Source of the DNA: Streptomyces sp. V3I7
GTDB taxonomy: Bacteria > Actinomycetota > Actinomycetes > Streptomycetales > Streptomycetaceae
Direction of reading: 5' to 3'
DNA: 64,000 bases
NCBI RefSeq assembly: GCF_030817495.1
Contig: NZ_JAUSZK010000001.1
Span: 4,877,001-4,941,000 of the forward strand
Of the stretch, positions 15,941 through 25,026 are shown one piece after another. The notes beneath the pieces were generated by a model, which saw only the letters and a program-made list of their open reading frames with translations, was not told the origin of the DNA and did no database searches. Position 1 is the stretch's first letter. Every line of letters begins with the position of its first letter. A program made the translations under genes and the position numbers.

Positions 15941-16290
15941 GGATCAGGGTCGGGCGAGGGACGGATCAGGGTCGGGCGAGGCCCGGATCAGGGTCGGGCG
16001 AGGCCCGGATCAGGGTCGGGCGAGGCCCGGATCAGGGTCGGGCGAGGCCCGGATCAGGGTCGGGCGAGGCCCGGACGAGGGCCGTACCAGGGCCGGACGA
16101 GGGCCGGACGAGGGCCGGACGAGGGCCGTACCAGGGCCAAAACCAGGCCGGATCAGGGCCGTACCCGGCCTGGTCGAGGCCCGGATCAAGGTCGGGCCAG
16201 GCCGGTCCAGGGCCGGATCAAGGTCGGGCCAGGCCGGTCCAGGGCCGGATCAGGGCGGGGCAACGGCCGGTCCAGGGCCGTACCGGGGCC
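15941..16290. repeat. 22-bp tandem repeat array grading into 11-bp degenerate repeats
   Basis: The 498-base gene-free stretch 15846-16343 is mostly repeat. Six near-identical 22-bp units begin at 15941, 15963, 15985, 16007, 16029 and 16051. Each unit is two related 11-mers, GGATCAGGGTC and GGGCGAGGCCC. From 16073 to about 16290 the array continues as 11-bp variants (GGACGAGGGCC, GTACCAGGGCC, GGTCCAGGGCC). There are no unique spacers, so it is not CRISPR. Open frames across it encode only Gly/Arg/Pro repeats and are treated as artefacts. Confidence 0.9.
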
Positions 16291-16343
16291 GGGCTCGCGG
16301 GCCCTGAGCCGGGGGCGTCCGGCCCGAGCCGAACCAAAAGCCC

Positions 16344-17630
16344 CTAGTGGGTCAGCGCCAGCGCGGCCACCGACGCCGTCACCGCGCACACCGCCAGGAC
16401 CGCGCCGGTCCCCATCAGCCGGGTGAGCGGCACCCGTACGCCGTGCGCGTGGCACCGCTCGAACCAGATCAGCGTGGCCAGGGAGGCCCACGGGGTGATC
16501 ACCGGGCCCACGTTGGTGCCGATCAGCAGCGCGAGGAGCTGGTCGTGGTTGCCGACCGGGACGGCCGCCTCCCCGGCGAGATAGACGGGCAGGTTGTTCA
16601 GCACGTTCGACAGACCGCCGCCGACCGCCGCCGCGCGGAGCTGGCCCAGCAGACCACCGTCATGACCGACCGCCGACGCCAGCAGGCCGTGCAGACCGAG
16701 CGCGTTCACCGTCTCGACCACGAGGAACATCCCCGGCACCATCACCAGCAGCCGCCACGGCACGAGCGACAGCCGCAGCGCGGCCCGCTCACGGAACGCG
16801 AACGCCGTCACCGCGATCGCCGCCGCCGTCGCCGACGCCACCCACAGCGGTACGTCGGCCACCAGGATCGCGAGCAGGAACCCGGCGCACGCGAGCGCAC
16901 AGGCACGGAACAGCACCGGGTCGCCGGGCCGGTGCGCAGCGGGCGGCACATAGCGGTCCGCGGTGTCGGGCCGTACGTCCCGGGAATGAGCGGCGCCCGG
17001 CCCCGAGGCCGTCGTGCGCACCAGGTCGGGCACGGCCGCACCCGCGGCGTCCCCCTCGCCGCGCTTCCCACGCCGCCAGAAGAACACCCACAGACACCCC
17101 ATCGTCACCACGAGAGCGGCGAGTTGGGGCGCCCACATCCGGCCGGCCATGCCCACCGGCGACAGTGCCACCCGGTTCGCCGCCAGCAGGTTCGTCAGAT
17201 TGGAGACCGGCAGCAGCAGGCTCGCCGTGTTCGCCAGCCACACCGTCGTCATCGCCAGCGGCACCGGCGCGATGCCCACCCGCGCGGCCAGCGCCAGCAT
17301 GACCGGGGTCAGCAGCACCGCCGTGGTGTCCAGGTTGAGCGCGACGGTGGTGACCGACGCGAAGGCCACGCAGAGCAGGAACAGCATCGCGTAACTGCCC
17401 CGACCCGCCCGCGCCACCCGCGCCGCCACCACGTCGAACACCTCGGCCCTGCTGGTCAGTTCGGCCAGCACGATGACCGTCCCGAGGAACGCCAGCAGCG
17501 GCGCGATGCGGGTCATCGCACCGGACGCCGCACCGGTCGGCAGCAGCCCCGTGGCCACGCACGCCACCCCGACGGCCAACAGGCCGATCGCCACCCGGTC
17601 GAGCACATGCAGACGCAGTAAGGCACGCAC
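16344..17630 (-). CDS. ArsB/SLC13-type permease (ion transporter superfamily)
   Basis: About 428 residues if translation starts at GTG 17630, the point just before the first membrane segment. An upstream in-frame extension to 17732 has no family support, and neither start has a good ribosome site. About 10-11 hydrophobic segments are visible. Conserved half-repeat motifs include LNLDTTAVLLTPV, SNLTNLLAAN and GGGLSNVLNNLP, the last two being the repeated SN-T/N loops typical of ArsB/NhaD/CitM transporters. Such proteins export arsenite or exchange ions or dicarboxylates. No arsR, arsC or acr3 gene is adjacent, so arsenite is only one option. The 3' end abuts the tandem repeat array. Confidence 0.75.
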   Translation of the reverse strand: MRALLRLHVLDRVAIGLLAVGVACVATGLLPTGAASGAMTRIAPLLAFLGTVIVLAELTSRAEVFDVVAARVARAGRGSYAMLFLLCVAFASVTTVALNLDTTAVLLTPVMLALAARVGIAPVPLAMTTVWLANTASLLLPVSNLTNLLAANRVALSPVGMAGRMWAPQLAALVVTMGCLWVFFWRRGKRGEGDAAGAAVPDLVRTTASGPGAAHSRDVRPDTADRYVPPAAHRPGDPVLFRACALACAGFLLAILVADVPLWVASATAAAIAVTAFAFRERAALRLSLVPWRLLVMVPGMFLVVETVNALGLHGLLASAVGHDGGLLGQLRAAAVGGGLSNVLNNLPVYLAGEAAVPVGNHDQLLALLIGTNVGPVITPWASLATLIWFERCHAHGVRVPLTRLMGTGAVLAVCAVTASVAALALTH

Positions 17631-17841
17631 AGAGGGAAGGGTCGCACATCTGTGCCCCAGTGGGGACTCCTCGCTCCTGATCGGAAATCCCGTAGAACGC
17701 CGAGGCCTTGGAGGCCGGTCTGCTGCCAGCACGGGCTGTCACTCTTTCGTGTAGGCCTTCTGAGGGACGGAGAGAGGAAGCGGATCTCGGCGCCATTGTG
17801 GCGTCATTACGACGTCAACCGAAGCCGACGAGGCCGCCGGC

Positions 17842-19010
17842 CATGCCCGGTACACCTACCGGCTCCGCGTGTCGTCCACCGCCCGCACCGCGCTGCTCGC
17901 CGAATCGGACCGGTGCCGGTGGGTCTGGAACGAGTGCGTGGCCCGGTCCAAGAAGGCTCACGCCGCAGGCGAGAAATGCGGCCCGGCAACGCTGAGCAAG
18001 ATGCTGACCGAGGCCCGAGCCGTCACGCCATGGCTGGCCGAGGGGCCCTCCGTCCCCAGCAACAAGTCATCCGCGACTTCGGCAAGTCCCGCGCCAAAGC
18101 CCTGAAAGACATCAAGAACCGGATGCCGACGCAACAGAGAGCCGGGCTGCCGAAACACAAGAAGAAGCACGAGGCAGATCCGACCCTCAACTACACGCGA
18201 AACAGCTTCCGGCTGAAGGACGGGCGCCTGCATCTCGCGGGAGGCATCGTCCTGACCGTGGTGTGGTCCCGAGCCCTGCCCGCTGAACCGTCATCAGTGC
18301 GCGTGTACCGGGACAGCGTCGGCCATTGGTACGCCTCCTTCGTCGTGCCCGCCCAGGTTCAGCCGCTCCCAGCCACCGGCAAGGTGATCGGGATCGACTG
18401 GGGAGTGCGGGAGACCGCCACGACCACCAGCGACAGGCACGACCTCCCGCACGCCGAGCACGGCCGCAGAGCTCAGACCAAACTGACCCGCTACGACCGG
18501 ATGATGGCCCGGCGAAAACCGGCCAAGGGCGGGCGGGCTTCGAGGGGTTACCGGAACGCGCGGAAACTACGGGCGAAGACGTGCCAGAAGATCGCCAGGC
18601 AACGGCAGGACACCGCCCGGAAGTGGGCGAAGAAGGTCGTCCGGGACCATGACGCGATCGCCGTGGAGGACTTTCGGCCGAGGTTCCTCGCGAAGACATC
18701 GATGGCCCGCAAGTCCGCGGACGCCGCGATCGGCGCGACCAAGAAGGCCCTGCTGGAGATGGGCCGCAAGCACCGGCGGGACATGCGTCTGGTGAACCCC
18801 GCGCACACCACCATGGACTGCGGACGCTGCGGTGCGAGAGCCAAGCACGCACTTCCGCTGTCGGAACGTACGTACACGTGCACCACGTGCGGACTCGTGT
18901 CCCCGAGGGACAAGAACTCCGCGCGCGTGATGCTCGTCCGGGCTGGTCTGGCCCCGGCTGGTGCTGAGGGCGTAAGACGTCGCGGAGCGCTGCTCCAGGA
19001 TGCTGCCTGA
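17842..19010 (+). pseudogene. tnpB: tnpB, RNA-guided nuclease ancestor family, frameshifted
   Basis: The N-terminal part is readable as YTYRLRVSSTARTALL..RCRWVWNECVARSKKAH in the frame of 17851 and lacks a usable start. Near 18054-18058 (..GTCCCCAGCAAC) one C appears to be missing. Restoring it joins ..LAEGPSVP to QQQVIRDFGKSRAKAL in the other frame, which runs on to TGA at 19010. The rest is complete: RuvC aspartate in GIDWG (about 18391), glutamate in IAVEDF (18659), a CxxC..CxxC zinc ribbon (CGRCGARAKH..YTCTTCG) and the final aspartate in SPRDKNSARV. So catalytic residues survive but the gene is broken at its 5' side. Sequencing error in the C-run is possible. Confidence 0.75.
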
Positions 19011-19049
19011 GCCAGGAATCCCCTCCCCTTTTGGGAAGGGAGCAGTCAA
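18850..19049 (+). ncRNA. Putative omega-RNA (TnpB guide RNA scaffold)
   Basis: TnpB elements make a guide RNA whose scaffold overlaps the 3' end of tnpB and ends at the right-end hairpin. The hairpin here is at 19022-19042 and the boundary AGCAGTCAA ends at about 19049. The 5' end is inferred from family precedent, not seen. Any guide would be the flanking sequence starting at about 19050, that is the first codons of the TIR/NACHT gene. Confidence 0.4.
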
Positions 19050-19058
19050 CATGAATCC

Positions 19059-22000
19059 ATGTTGGATCGTCAGATCACCCCGGGGGACACCAACACGGGG
19101 CCGTTGGACTTCTTCATCAGTTACTCGCCCGCGGACGAGCGGTGGGCGTCGTGGATCGCCTGGACCCTGGAGGAGGCCGGGTACCGGACGGTGTTGCAGG
19201 CCTGGGACTTCGTGCCCGGGACGAACTTCGTCGACTTCATGGACCGCGGGGTGAGCGAGTCCGCCGCGGTCATCGCCGTGCTGTCGCGGAACTACGAGCG
19301 GTCCCGGTACGGGCGGATGGAGTGGCAGGCCGCGCTGCGGGCCGACCCCGACGCTCCGGAGCGGCGGCTGCTCACCGTCCGGGTCGAGGACATTCCCGTG
19401 GAGGGGCTGCTCGCCACCATCACGTACGTCGATCTCGTCCCGGTCGCCGAGCCGTCGGCGGCGCGTGAGCTGCTGCTCACCCGGGTGCGGCAGGCGGTCG
19501 ACGGGCGGGCGCGGCCCAGTCTGCGGCCCGACTACCCGGGCGGGCAGAACGGGCAGCCGCTGGTGCCGGCGCCGGCGCCGGCACCAGCGTCGCCCGTGGC
19601 TCCCGGGCGGCCGCTGGGGCGTTCCGGGTGGGCCGGGCGGCGGCGGCCCGCGTCGCCGCCGTCGTATCCGCGGGTGGCCGGGGACGTGCGGGCGCGCGAG
19701 GCGGTGAACGTGCTGCATCTGGCGGGGCCCGCCTTCGGGCGCGGTCAGGACCCCGCCGAGTTGCAGGCCGCGATCTGGGGCGACCTGGTCGAGCTGGCCG
19801 ATGCCGGGGCGCCGTCGCCCGATCTGCTGCTGGTGACCGGGGACTTGACGGCTTCCGGCAGTCGGCGGGAGTTCGAGCAGGCCCTGTCCTTTCTTACCGG
19901 GTTACGGGCACTGCTGGGGCTGGAGCCGCATCGGGTGGCGCTCGTACCGGGTGGTCAGGACGTCAACCAGGCTGCCTGTCAGGCCTACTTCAGCACCTGT
20001 GAGGCGGACGAGATGCCCCCGCGGCCGCCGTACTGGCCCAAGTGGCGGCATTACGCGCGGCTGTTCCAGGAGCTGTACCAAGGGCTTGACGTCGTCTTCG
20101 ACAGTGATCAGCCGTGGACGCTGTTTCCCGTGCCCGAGCTGCACACCGTGGTCGCGGGGCTCAACTCCTCGATGGCGTACAGCCATCGGCGCGATGACCA
20201 GTACGGGATGGTCGGGCCGGAGCAGGCCGCGTGGTTCGCGCAGGCGCTCAGGCCGCACGAGAGCGAGGGGTGGCTGCGGATCGGAGTCATGCGGCATGCG
20301 CCCGGCGCGGCCGACGTCCGGCACTCCGGTGCGCGGCGTGTGGCGGTCGTCCAGGACGGCAGTGGGCCGTTGCGTGACACGGACGTGCTGACGCGGCTGA
20401 CCGCGCCGCGGCTGCATCTGCTGGTGCACGGGCCGGCCGAGGCGGGCGGGCCGTCCGTGCTGTCCACGGCGACCGGTGAGGTGCAGGTGCTCGGGGCCGT
20501 CGGACCGGGCCGGCATCAGTTGCTGCGGATCGGCCGTGAGGGGCTGACGGCCTGGCAGGGGCCGGGGGAGGAGGAGCGGCGGCCGGTCGCGTGGCGGAGC
20601 GCGCAGCGGGCGTTCGGTCCGGACGGTCCGGCGGGGGACGACGCGGTGGACGCCGTGCACCTCGGGGGCCCGGGCGGCGGGGCGGCGTCGGACGCGGAGC
20701 CGCGCGTCCTGCAGAGCCCGGCCGAGGTCCTGCTCGCGCGGGTCGCGGAGGTCTGCCGGACCCGGCACGAGGGTGCGCAGATCCGCCAGGTGGAGGGGTC
20801 CGTGCCCCAACTGCTGGTCACCTGGAGTCAGTCGGGGTTCGTGCGGCAGCAGCGGGTGGCCGTGCACACCGGCACTCCGAGCGGGCAGGACGTCGACCGG
20901 TTCGTGGCGCTGGTGCACGCGGCGGACTCCGAGGCGGAGGCGGAGCTCGTGCACGACGGCCCGCCGCCCGCCCGCGAGCTGCGCGAGGCGGCCCGCCGCC
21001 GGGGCGTACGCGTGCGCAGCTTCACGGAGTTCCAGGGGCTGCTGGATCTGCGGGCGTACGTCGCGGCGCAGAGCGAGCGGCTGCGCACCGATCCGCGGTA
21101 TCCCCCGGGCATGTATCTGCCGCAGCGTTACCGGGAGGTGGAGCGGCTCGACTCCGAGGAGCGGGACGGGCTGGTCGACGACATGCTCCGGTTGCTCGAC
21201 TCCGATCAGGGCCGCTTCCTGCTGCTGCTCGGGGACTTCGGGCACGGCAAGACGTTCGCGCTGCGCGAGCTGGCCCGGCGTATCCCGGCCGAACTGCCGC
21301 ATCTGGTGCCGCTGTTCATCGAACTGAACACGCTGGACCGGGCCTACTCCTTCGAGGGGCTCGTCGCCGCGCACCTGGCGGCCCACGGCGTGGACAACAT
21401 CGATCTGCGGGCGTTCCGGTACATGCTCCAGCAGGGGCGGATCGTGCTGCTCTTCGACGGGTTCGACGAGCTGGTGACGCAGGTGACGTACGACCGGGCG
21501 GCGGAGCGTCTGCAGATGCTGCTGGACTCCGCGGTGGACAGCGCGAAGATCGTGGTCAGCAGCCGTACACAGCACTTCCGTTCGCAGGGCCAGGTGCTGA
21601 CCGCTCTCGGTGAGCGGGTGGGGATGCTGCCGCACCGCCGGGTGCTGGCGGTGCAGGAGTTCACGCCCCGGCAGATCCGCGCCTACCTGGTCAACCGATA
21701 CGACGGGGACGAGCACGCGGCCGAACGCCGGGTGCGGCTCCTGGACGCGATCCCCGATCTGCTCGCGCTGTGCCGCAATCCCCGGTTGCTCGGTTTCGTC
21801 GCCGATCTCGACGACGACCAGCTGCGCGCGGTGGCCGGGGCGGGCCGTGCGCTCAGTCCCGCCGGGCTCTACCAGGAGGTGCTCACCTCCTGGCTGCGCT
21901 ACGAGGAGCAGCGCGTCGGCGGTGGGCCGGGCCGGGCGCCCGGGCTCGATCTGGAGCAGATGTGGAACGCGGTGACCGCGCTCGCGCTGCGGCTGTGGGA

Positions 22001-24941
22001 GAGCGGTCAGGACTCGCTGCGGCTGGACGAACTGACCGATGTCGCCGAGACGTTGACGGGGCTCGCCGACAGTCGGCTGTCGGTGCCGCAGACCGCGCAC
22101 GCCATCGGCTCGGGCAGTCTGCTGGTGCGCAGCGAGGAGGGGGTGTTCCGGTTCATCCACGGGTCGGTGGTGGAGTGGCTGGTCGCCCGTGAGTGCGCGC
22201 GCAGGCTCGGTGACGGGGACGCGACGCTCCTGATGCGGCGCGGGCTCAGCCAGCTCGCGGTGGAGTTCCTGTGCGATCTCGCCGATCACCGGATCTGCCA
22301 GGCGTGGGCCGAGGGGCAGTTGAGCGGCGCTCCGGCGGGGGAGCCGGAGGCGACGGTGCTCGGGCAGGAGGTGGCCAGGGCCAACGCGGTGAAGATCCTG
22401 ACCCGGCTGCGGGTGCCCGCGCACACGGATCTGCGCGGCGCCGCCCTGGCCGGTGAGGATCTCTCGCACCGGGACTTCGCGGGCGTCGATCTCACCCGTG
22501 CGGATCTGACCGACGCCCGGCTGGTGGGGGCGAATCTCTCCGGTGCGGTGCTGAGGCAGGCGCGGCTGACCGGCGCGCGGCTGGACGGGGCGGATCTGAG
22601 CGGGGCCGATCTGCGGGGCGCCGATCTGCGGCGGGCGCGGTTGATCCGTGCCGATCTGACCGGGGCCCAGGTGGAGGGCAGCCGGTGGCGGCAGGCGGCG
22701 CTGATCGCGGCGACGAGCGGGGAGCTGGCCGGGACGCCGGAGCTGGCCGCCGCGGCCGTGGCGCCCGGCATGGCCGTGGAGTCCGGTTTCCGGCCCTCGG
22801 CGGTCGGGGTGCCGTACGGCTTCGACATGCGCACCAGCCGGCTGCCCGAGCCGATCTCCTACAGCCCGGACGGCGAGCTGCTCGCCGTGGGCAGCGAGGA
22901 CGGTGGCGTCCTGGTCTGCGACGCCGCCACGGGTACGCCGCTGCGCACCCTGAAGGGGCACACCGGCCGGGTGTACGCGGTGAAGTTCCGCGAGCGGGTG
23001 CTGGCCACGGGCAGTTCCGACGGCACGGTACGGCTGTGGGACCCGGTCTCGGGCGGCTGTCTGCACCGGCTGGAGATCCATCGGCGCGGGGTGTGGCCGC
23101 TCGCTCTCGACGCGGACGGTTCGCTGCTGGCCACCGGCGACGCGGATGGGGTGGTCACGGTCTGGGACACCGCCTCGGGTACGCCGCTGCACCGGCTGGC
23201 CGGGCATGCCGCGCCCGTCTACACGATCGCCTTCGGGCCGGGCAACGCGCTGCTGGCGACCGGGGACGCCTCCACGTCCGTACGGCTGTGGGACCTCGCC
23301 ACCGGGCGGCAGACCGGCGAACTGCCGGGCCATCAGGGGGCGGTGTACCGGGCGCGGTTCAGCCCGGGCGGCACGCTGCTGGCCACCGGCGACCGGGGCG
23401 AGGAGCGGAGCAACGGGACGGTGCGGGTGTGGGACGTCGCCGACCGGAGCGTGCGGCACGAGTTCCCGGGGCACTCCGGCCGGGTCTACACGCTGGACTT
23501 CCATCCCGGTGGCCGGTTCCTGGTGAGCGGGGACACCGAGGGGGAGGTGCGGCTGTGGGACCTGGCCGACGGGACCGGCGGGCTGCTCGGCGGGTGCCGC
23601 GGGGCTGTCTACCAGGTGTTGTTCGATCCGGACGGGACGCTGCTCGCGGCCGGGGACAGTGCCGGGGTGGTCCGGCTGTGGCGGGTGGACCAGCAGGCCG
23701 AGACCCCCGCGGTGCCGATGAACCGGCAGCCCGCGGAGCACCGCGGCTCGGTGTGGGTGTGCAAGTTCCGCCCGCACGGCGACGCGCTCTCCCCGGGCTC
23801 CGGCGCGCTGCTGGTGACGGGCGGCAACGACGGGGTCGTACGGCTGTGGGATCCGGCGACCGGGCAGGGCAGGCGGATCCTGCGGGGTCACGGGCGGCGG
23901 ATCGGCACCCTGTCGTTCAGTGCAGACGGTTCGATGCTGGCGGCGGGCAGCAACGACGGCTGCGTGCGCGTGTGGCATGCGGAGAGCGGGCGCCGGCTGC
24001 GCGAGCTGACCGGGCAGAGCTCGCGGCTGATCTCGGCGATGTTCGGTCCCAGCGGTTCGCTGCTGGCCACCGCGAGCAGCGACGGCGACGTCTATCTGTG
24101 GAACGCCGCCACCGGCGAGTACCAGCGCGAGCTGGACGTCGAGACCGACCATGTCTGGGCGGAGGCGTTCAGTACCGACGGCTCCCTGCTGGCCATCGCC
24201 AACGACGACGACACGGTGGGGCTGTGGTACCGGGCGACCGGCGCGGCCCACGTCACCATCGGCGAGCACTTCGGGCGGGTCCGCGCGATCGCGTTCCGCT
24301 CCGACGACGCCGTGCTCGCGACGGGGTGCGACGACCGGAAGGTGCGGATCTGGGACCTGGCCGAGCGCCGTATCACCGCCGTGCTCGACGGGCACACCGA
24401 CCGGGTGTACGCGGTGGCGTTCGCGCCGGACGGTTCGTGGCTGGCCAGCGCTTCCTGGGACGGGCAGGCGGTGATCTGGCGGGACGGCGCGGTCGTGCAC
24501 CGGCTGACCGGGCACACCGGGAAGCTGTGGACGGCGGCGGTGCATCCGCTGCGCCCGCTGCTCGCGACGGCCGGCGACGACCGGACCGTCCGCCTGTGGG
24601 ACCCGCGCACCGGCCGGGAGACCGCCGTCCTGAGCGGGCACACCGGCCGTGTCCTGGCGGTCGCGTTCAGCCCCGACGGCTCCCTGCTGGCGAGCGGTGG
24701 CGAGGACGGCACGGTGCGGCTGTGGAACGTCCCGGCCGACGCCCCGCCGGCCCTGCGCGCCACTCTGGTCGGCATGCCCGACGGTTGGGCCGCCCTGTCG
24801 CCGTCCGGCGGCTACAAGTACGAGGGCGACGTCACCGGCGAGTTCTGGCACGCGGTGGGCATGTGCCGTTTCGAGCCAGGGGAGTTGGACGGCCACGTGC
24901 CGGGCGTGCGGCAGGTCCCGCTGGACGAGCGGCTGGGGTGA
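19059..24941 (+). CDS. TIR - degenerate phosphoesterase - NACHT - pentapeptide - WD40 protein (candidate defence NLR-like)
   Basis: 1960 residues. TIR domain at about 9-135 (FFISYS..), with the putative NADase glutamate retained in GRMEW (E88). At 213-480 there is a calcineurin-phosphoesterase-like fold in which GDLT (261-264) survives. The other metal motifs are altered: first motif AGPAFG, VPGGQD instead of VPGNHD, RHAP at 412-415, and HGPAE instead of GHxH. A strand-helix region at 555-665 looks like a PD-(D/E)xK fold without ExK. NACHT-type NTPase: Walker A GDFGHGKT (725-732), Walker B IVLLFDGFDEL (795-805). Pentapeptide (A(D/N)LxX) repeats at about 1125-1206, then about 15 WD40 repeats (1266-1895) and a short C-terminal cap. 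TIR plus NACHT plus a repeat sensor is the STAND immune architecture; NAD depletion on sensing is the inferred output. No promoter or good ribosome site precedes ATG 19059, because the insertion element ends 10 bases upstream. Confidence 0.88.
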   Translation: MLDRQITPGDTNTGPLDFFISYSPADERWASWIAWTLEEAGYRTVLQAWDFVPGTNFVDFMDRGVSESAAVIAVLSRNYERSRYGRMEWQAALRADPDAPERRLLTVRVEDIPVEGLLATITYVDLVPVAEPSAARELLLTRVRQAVDGRARPSLRPDYPGGQNGQPLVPAPAPAPASPVAPGRPLGRSGWAGRRRPASPPSYPRVAGDVRAREAVNVLHLAGPAFGRGQDPAELQAAIWGDLVELADAGAPSPDLLLVTGDLTASGSRREFEQALSFLTGLRALLGLEPHRVALVPGGQDVNQAACQAYFSTCEADEMPPRPPYWPKWRHYARLFQELYQGLDVVFDSDQPWTLFPVPELHTVVAGLNSSMAYSHRRDDQYGMVGPEQAAWFAQALRPHESEGWLRIGVMRHAPGAADVRHSGARRVAVVQDGSGPLRDTDVLTRLTAPRLHLLVHGPAEAGGPSVLSTATGEVQVLGAVGPGRHQLLRIGREGLTAWQGPGEEERRPVAWRSAQRAFGPDGPAGDDAVDAVHLGGPGGGAASDAEPRVLQSPAEVLLARVAEVCRTRHEGAQIRQVEGSVPQLLVTWSQSGFVRQQRVAVHTGTPSGQDVDRFVALVHAADSEAEAELVHDGPPPARELREAARRRGVRVRSFTEFQGLLDLRAYVAAQSERLRTDPRYPPGMYLPQRYREVERLDSEERDGLVDDMLRLLDSDQGRFLLLLGDFGHGKTFALRELARRIPAELPHLVPLFIELNTLDRAYSFEGLVAAHLAAHGVDNIDLRAFRYMLQQGRIVLLFDGFDELVTQVTYDRAAERLQMLLDSAVDSAKIVVSSRTQHFRSQGQVLTALGERVGMLPHRRVLAVQEFTPRQIRAYLVNRYDGDEHAAERRVRLLDAIPDLLALCRNPRLLGFVADLDDDQLRAVAGAGRALSPAGLYQEVLTSWLRYEEQRVGGGPGRAPGLDLEQMWNAVTALALRLWESGQDSLRLDELTDVAETLTGLADSRLSVPQTAHAIGSGSLLVRSEEGVFRFIHGSVVEWLVARECARRLGDGDATLLMRRGLSQLAVEFLCDLADHRICQAWAEGQLSGAPAGEPEATVLGQEVARANAVKILTRLRVPAHTDLRGAALAGEDLSHRDFAGVDLTRADLTDARLVGANLSGAVLRQARLTGARLDGADLSGADLRGADLRRARLIRADLTGAQVEGSRWRQAALIAATSGELAGTPELAAAAVAPGMAVESGFRPSAVGVPYGFDMRTSRLPEPISYSPDGELLAVGSEDGGVLVCDAATGTPLRTLKGHTGRVYAVKFRERVLATGSSDGTVRLWDPVSGGCLHRLEIHRRGVWPLALDADGSLLATGDADGVVTVWDTASGTPLHRLAGHAAPVYTIAFGPGNALLATGDASTSVRLWDLATGRQTGELPGHQGAVYRARFSPGGTLLATGDRGEERSNGTVRVWDVADRSVRHEFPGHSGRVYTLDFHPGGRFLVSGDTEGEVRLWDLADGTGGLLGGCRGAVYQVLFDPDGTLLAAGDSAGVVRLWRVDQQAETPAVPMNRQPAEHRGSVWVCKFRPHGDALSPGSGALLVTGGNDGVVRLWDPATGQGRRILRGHGRRIGTLSFSADGSMLAAGSNDGCVRVWHAESGRRLRELTGQSSRLISAMFGPSGSLLATASSDGDVYLWNAATGEYQRELDVETDHVWAEAFSTDGSLLAIANDDDTVGLWYRATGAAHVTIGEHFGRVRAIAFRSDDAVLATGCDDRKVRIWDLAERRITAVLDGHTDRVYAVAFAPDGSWLASASWDGQAVIWRDGAVVHRLTGHTGKLWTAAVHPLRPLLATAGDDRTVRLWDPRTGRETAVLSGHTGRVLAVAFSPDGSLLASGGEDGTVRLWNVPADAPPALRATLVGMPDGWAALSPSGGYKYEGDVTGEFWHAVGMCRFEPGELDGHVPGVRQVPLDERLG

Positions 24942-24991
24942 TGCGGCGCAACGGGCGCTGTGACACGGGCGAGTTGAGGGCGGGGGTGCTT

Positions 24992-25020
24992 TTGAACGCG
25001 TTCAACTATGGGCGTACGCT
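24992..25020 (+). promoter_or_regulatory. Leaderless-type promoter with embedded palindromic operator
   Basis: TTGAAC (24992-24997), a 17-base spacer and TACGCT (25015-25020) lie so close to the GTG at 25027 that transcription would begin at or next to the start codon. The -35 hexamer is half of a perfect 14-bp palindrome TTGAACGCGTTCAA (24992-25005), a likely repressor site. Confidence 0.6.
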
Positions 25021-25026
25021 CCTGCC

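Larger units (their letters stand above)
17842..19049 (+). mobile_element. IS200/IS605-type (TnpB-only) insertion element
   Basis: This region comprises the tnpB remnant (17842-19010) and a right-end hairpin, CTCCCCTT..AAGGGAG (19022-19042), followed by AGCAGTCAA. That is the usual 3' layout of TnpB-only (IS1341-like) elements in actinomycetes. No Y1 transposase gene (tnpA) is present, so the element would need one in trans. The right boundary is placed at about 19049. The left boundary cannot be fixed from sequence; it lies somewhere between 17640 and 17842. The element sits between the divergent ArsB-type gene and the TIR/NACHT gene. Confidence 0.7.

Noticed and set aside
15941..16290. CRISPR array
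   Set aside because: The repeats are contiguous with no unique spacers and there are no cas genes.
15866..16426. Open frames encoding GRARPGSGSGEAR-type repeats
   Set aside because: They are produced by the 22-bp tandem array, which is not a multiple of three across its degenerate part. No start or ribosome site, and all frames stay open.
19902..24896. Minus-strand open frame of 1664 codons opposite the TIR/NACHT gene
   Set aside because: It is the antisense shadow of a GC-rich gene: His/Arg/Pro-rich, no domain, no ribosome site. The plus-strand frame has clear domains and correct third-position bias.
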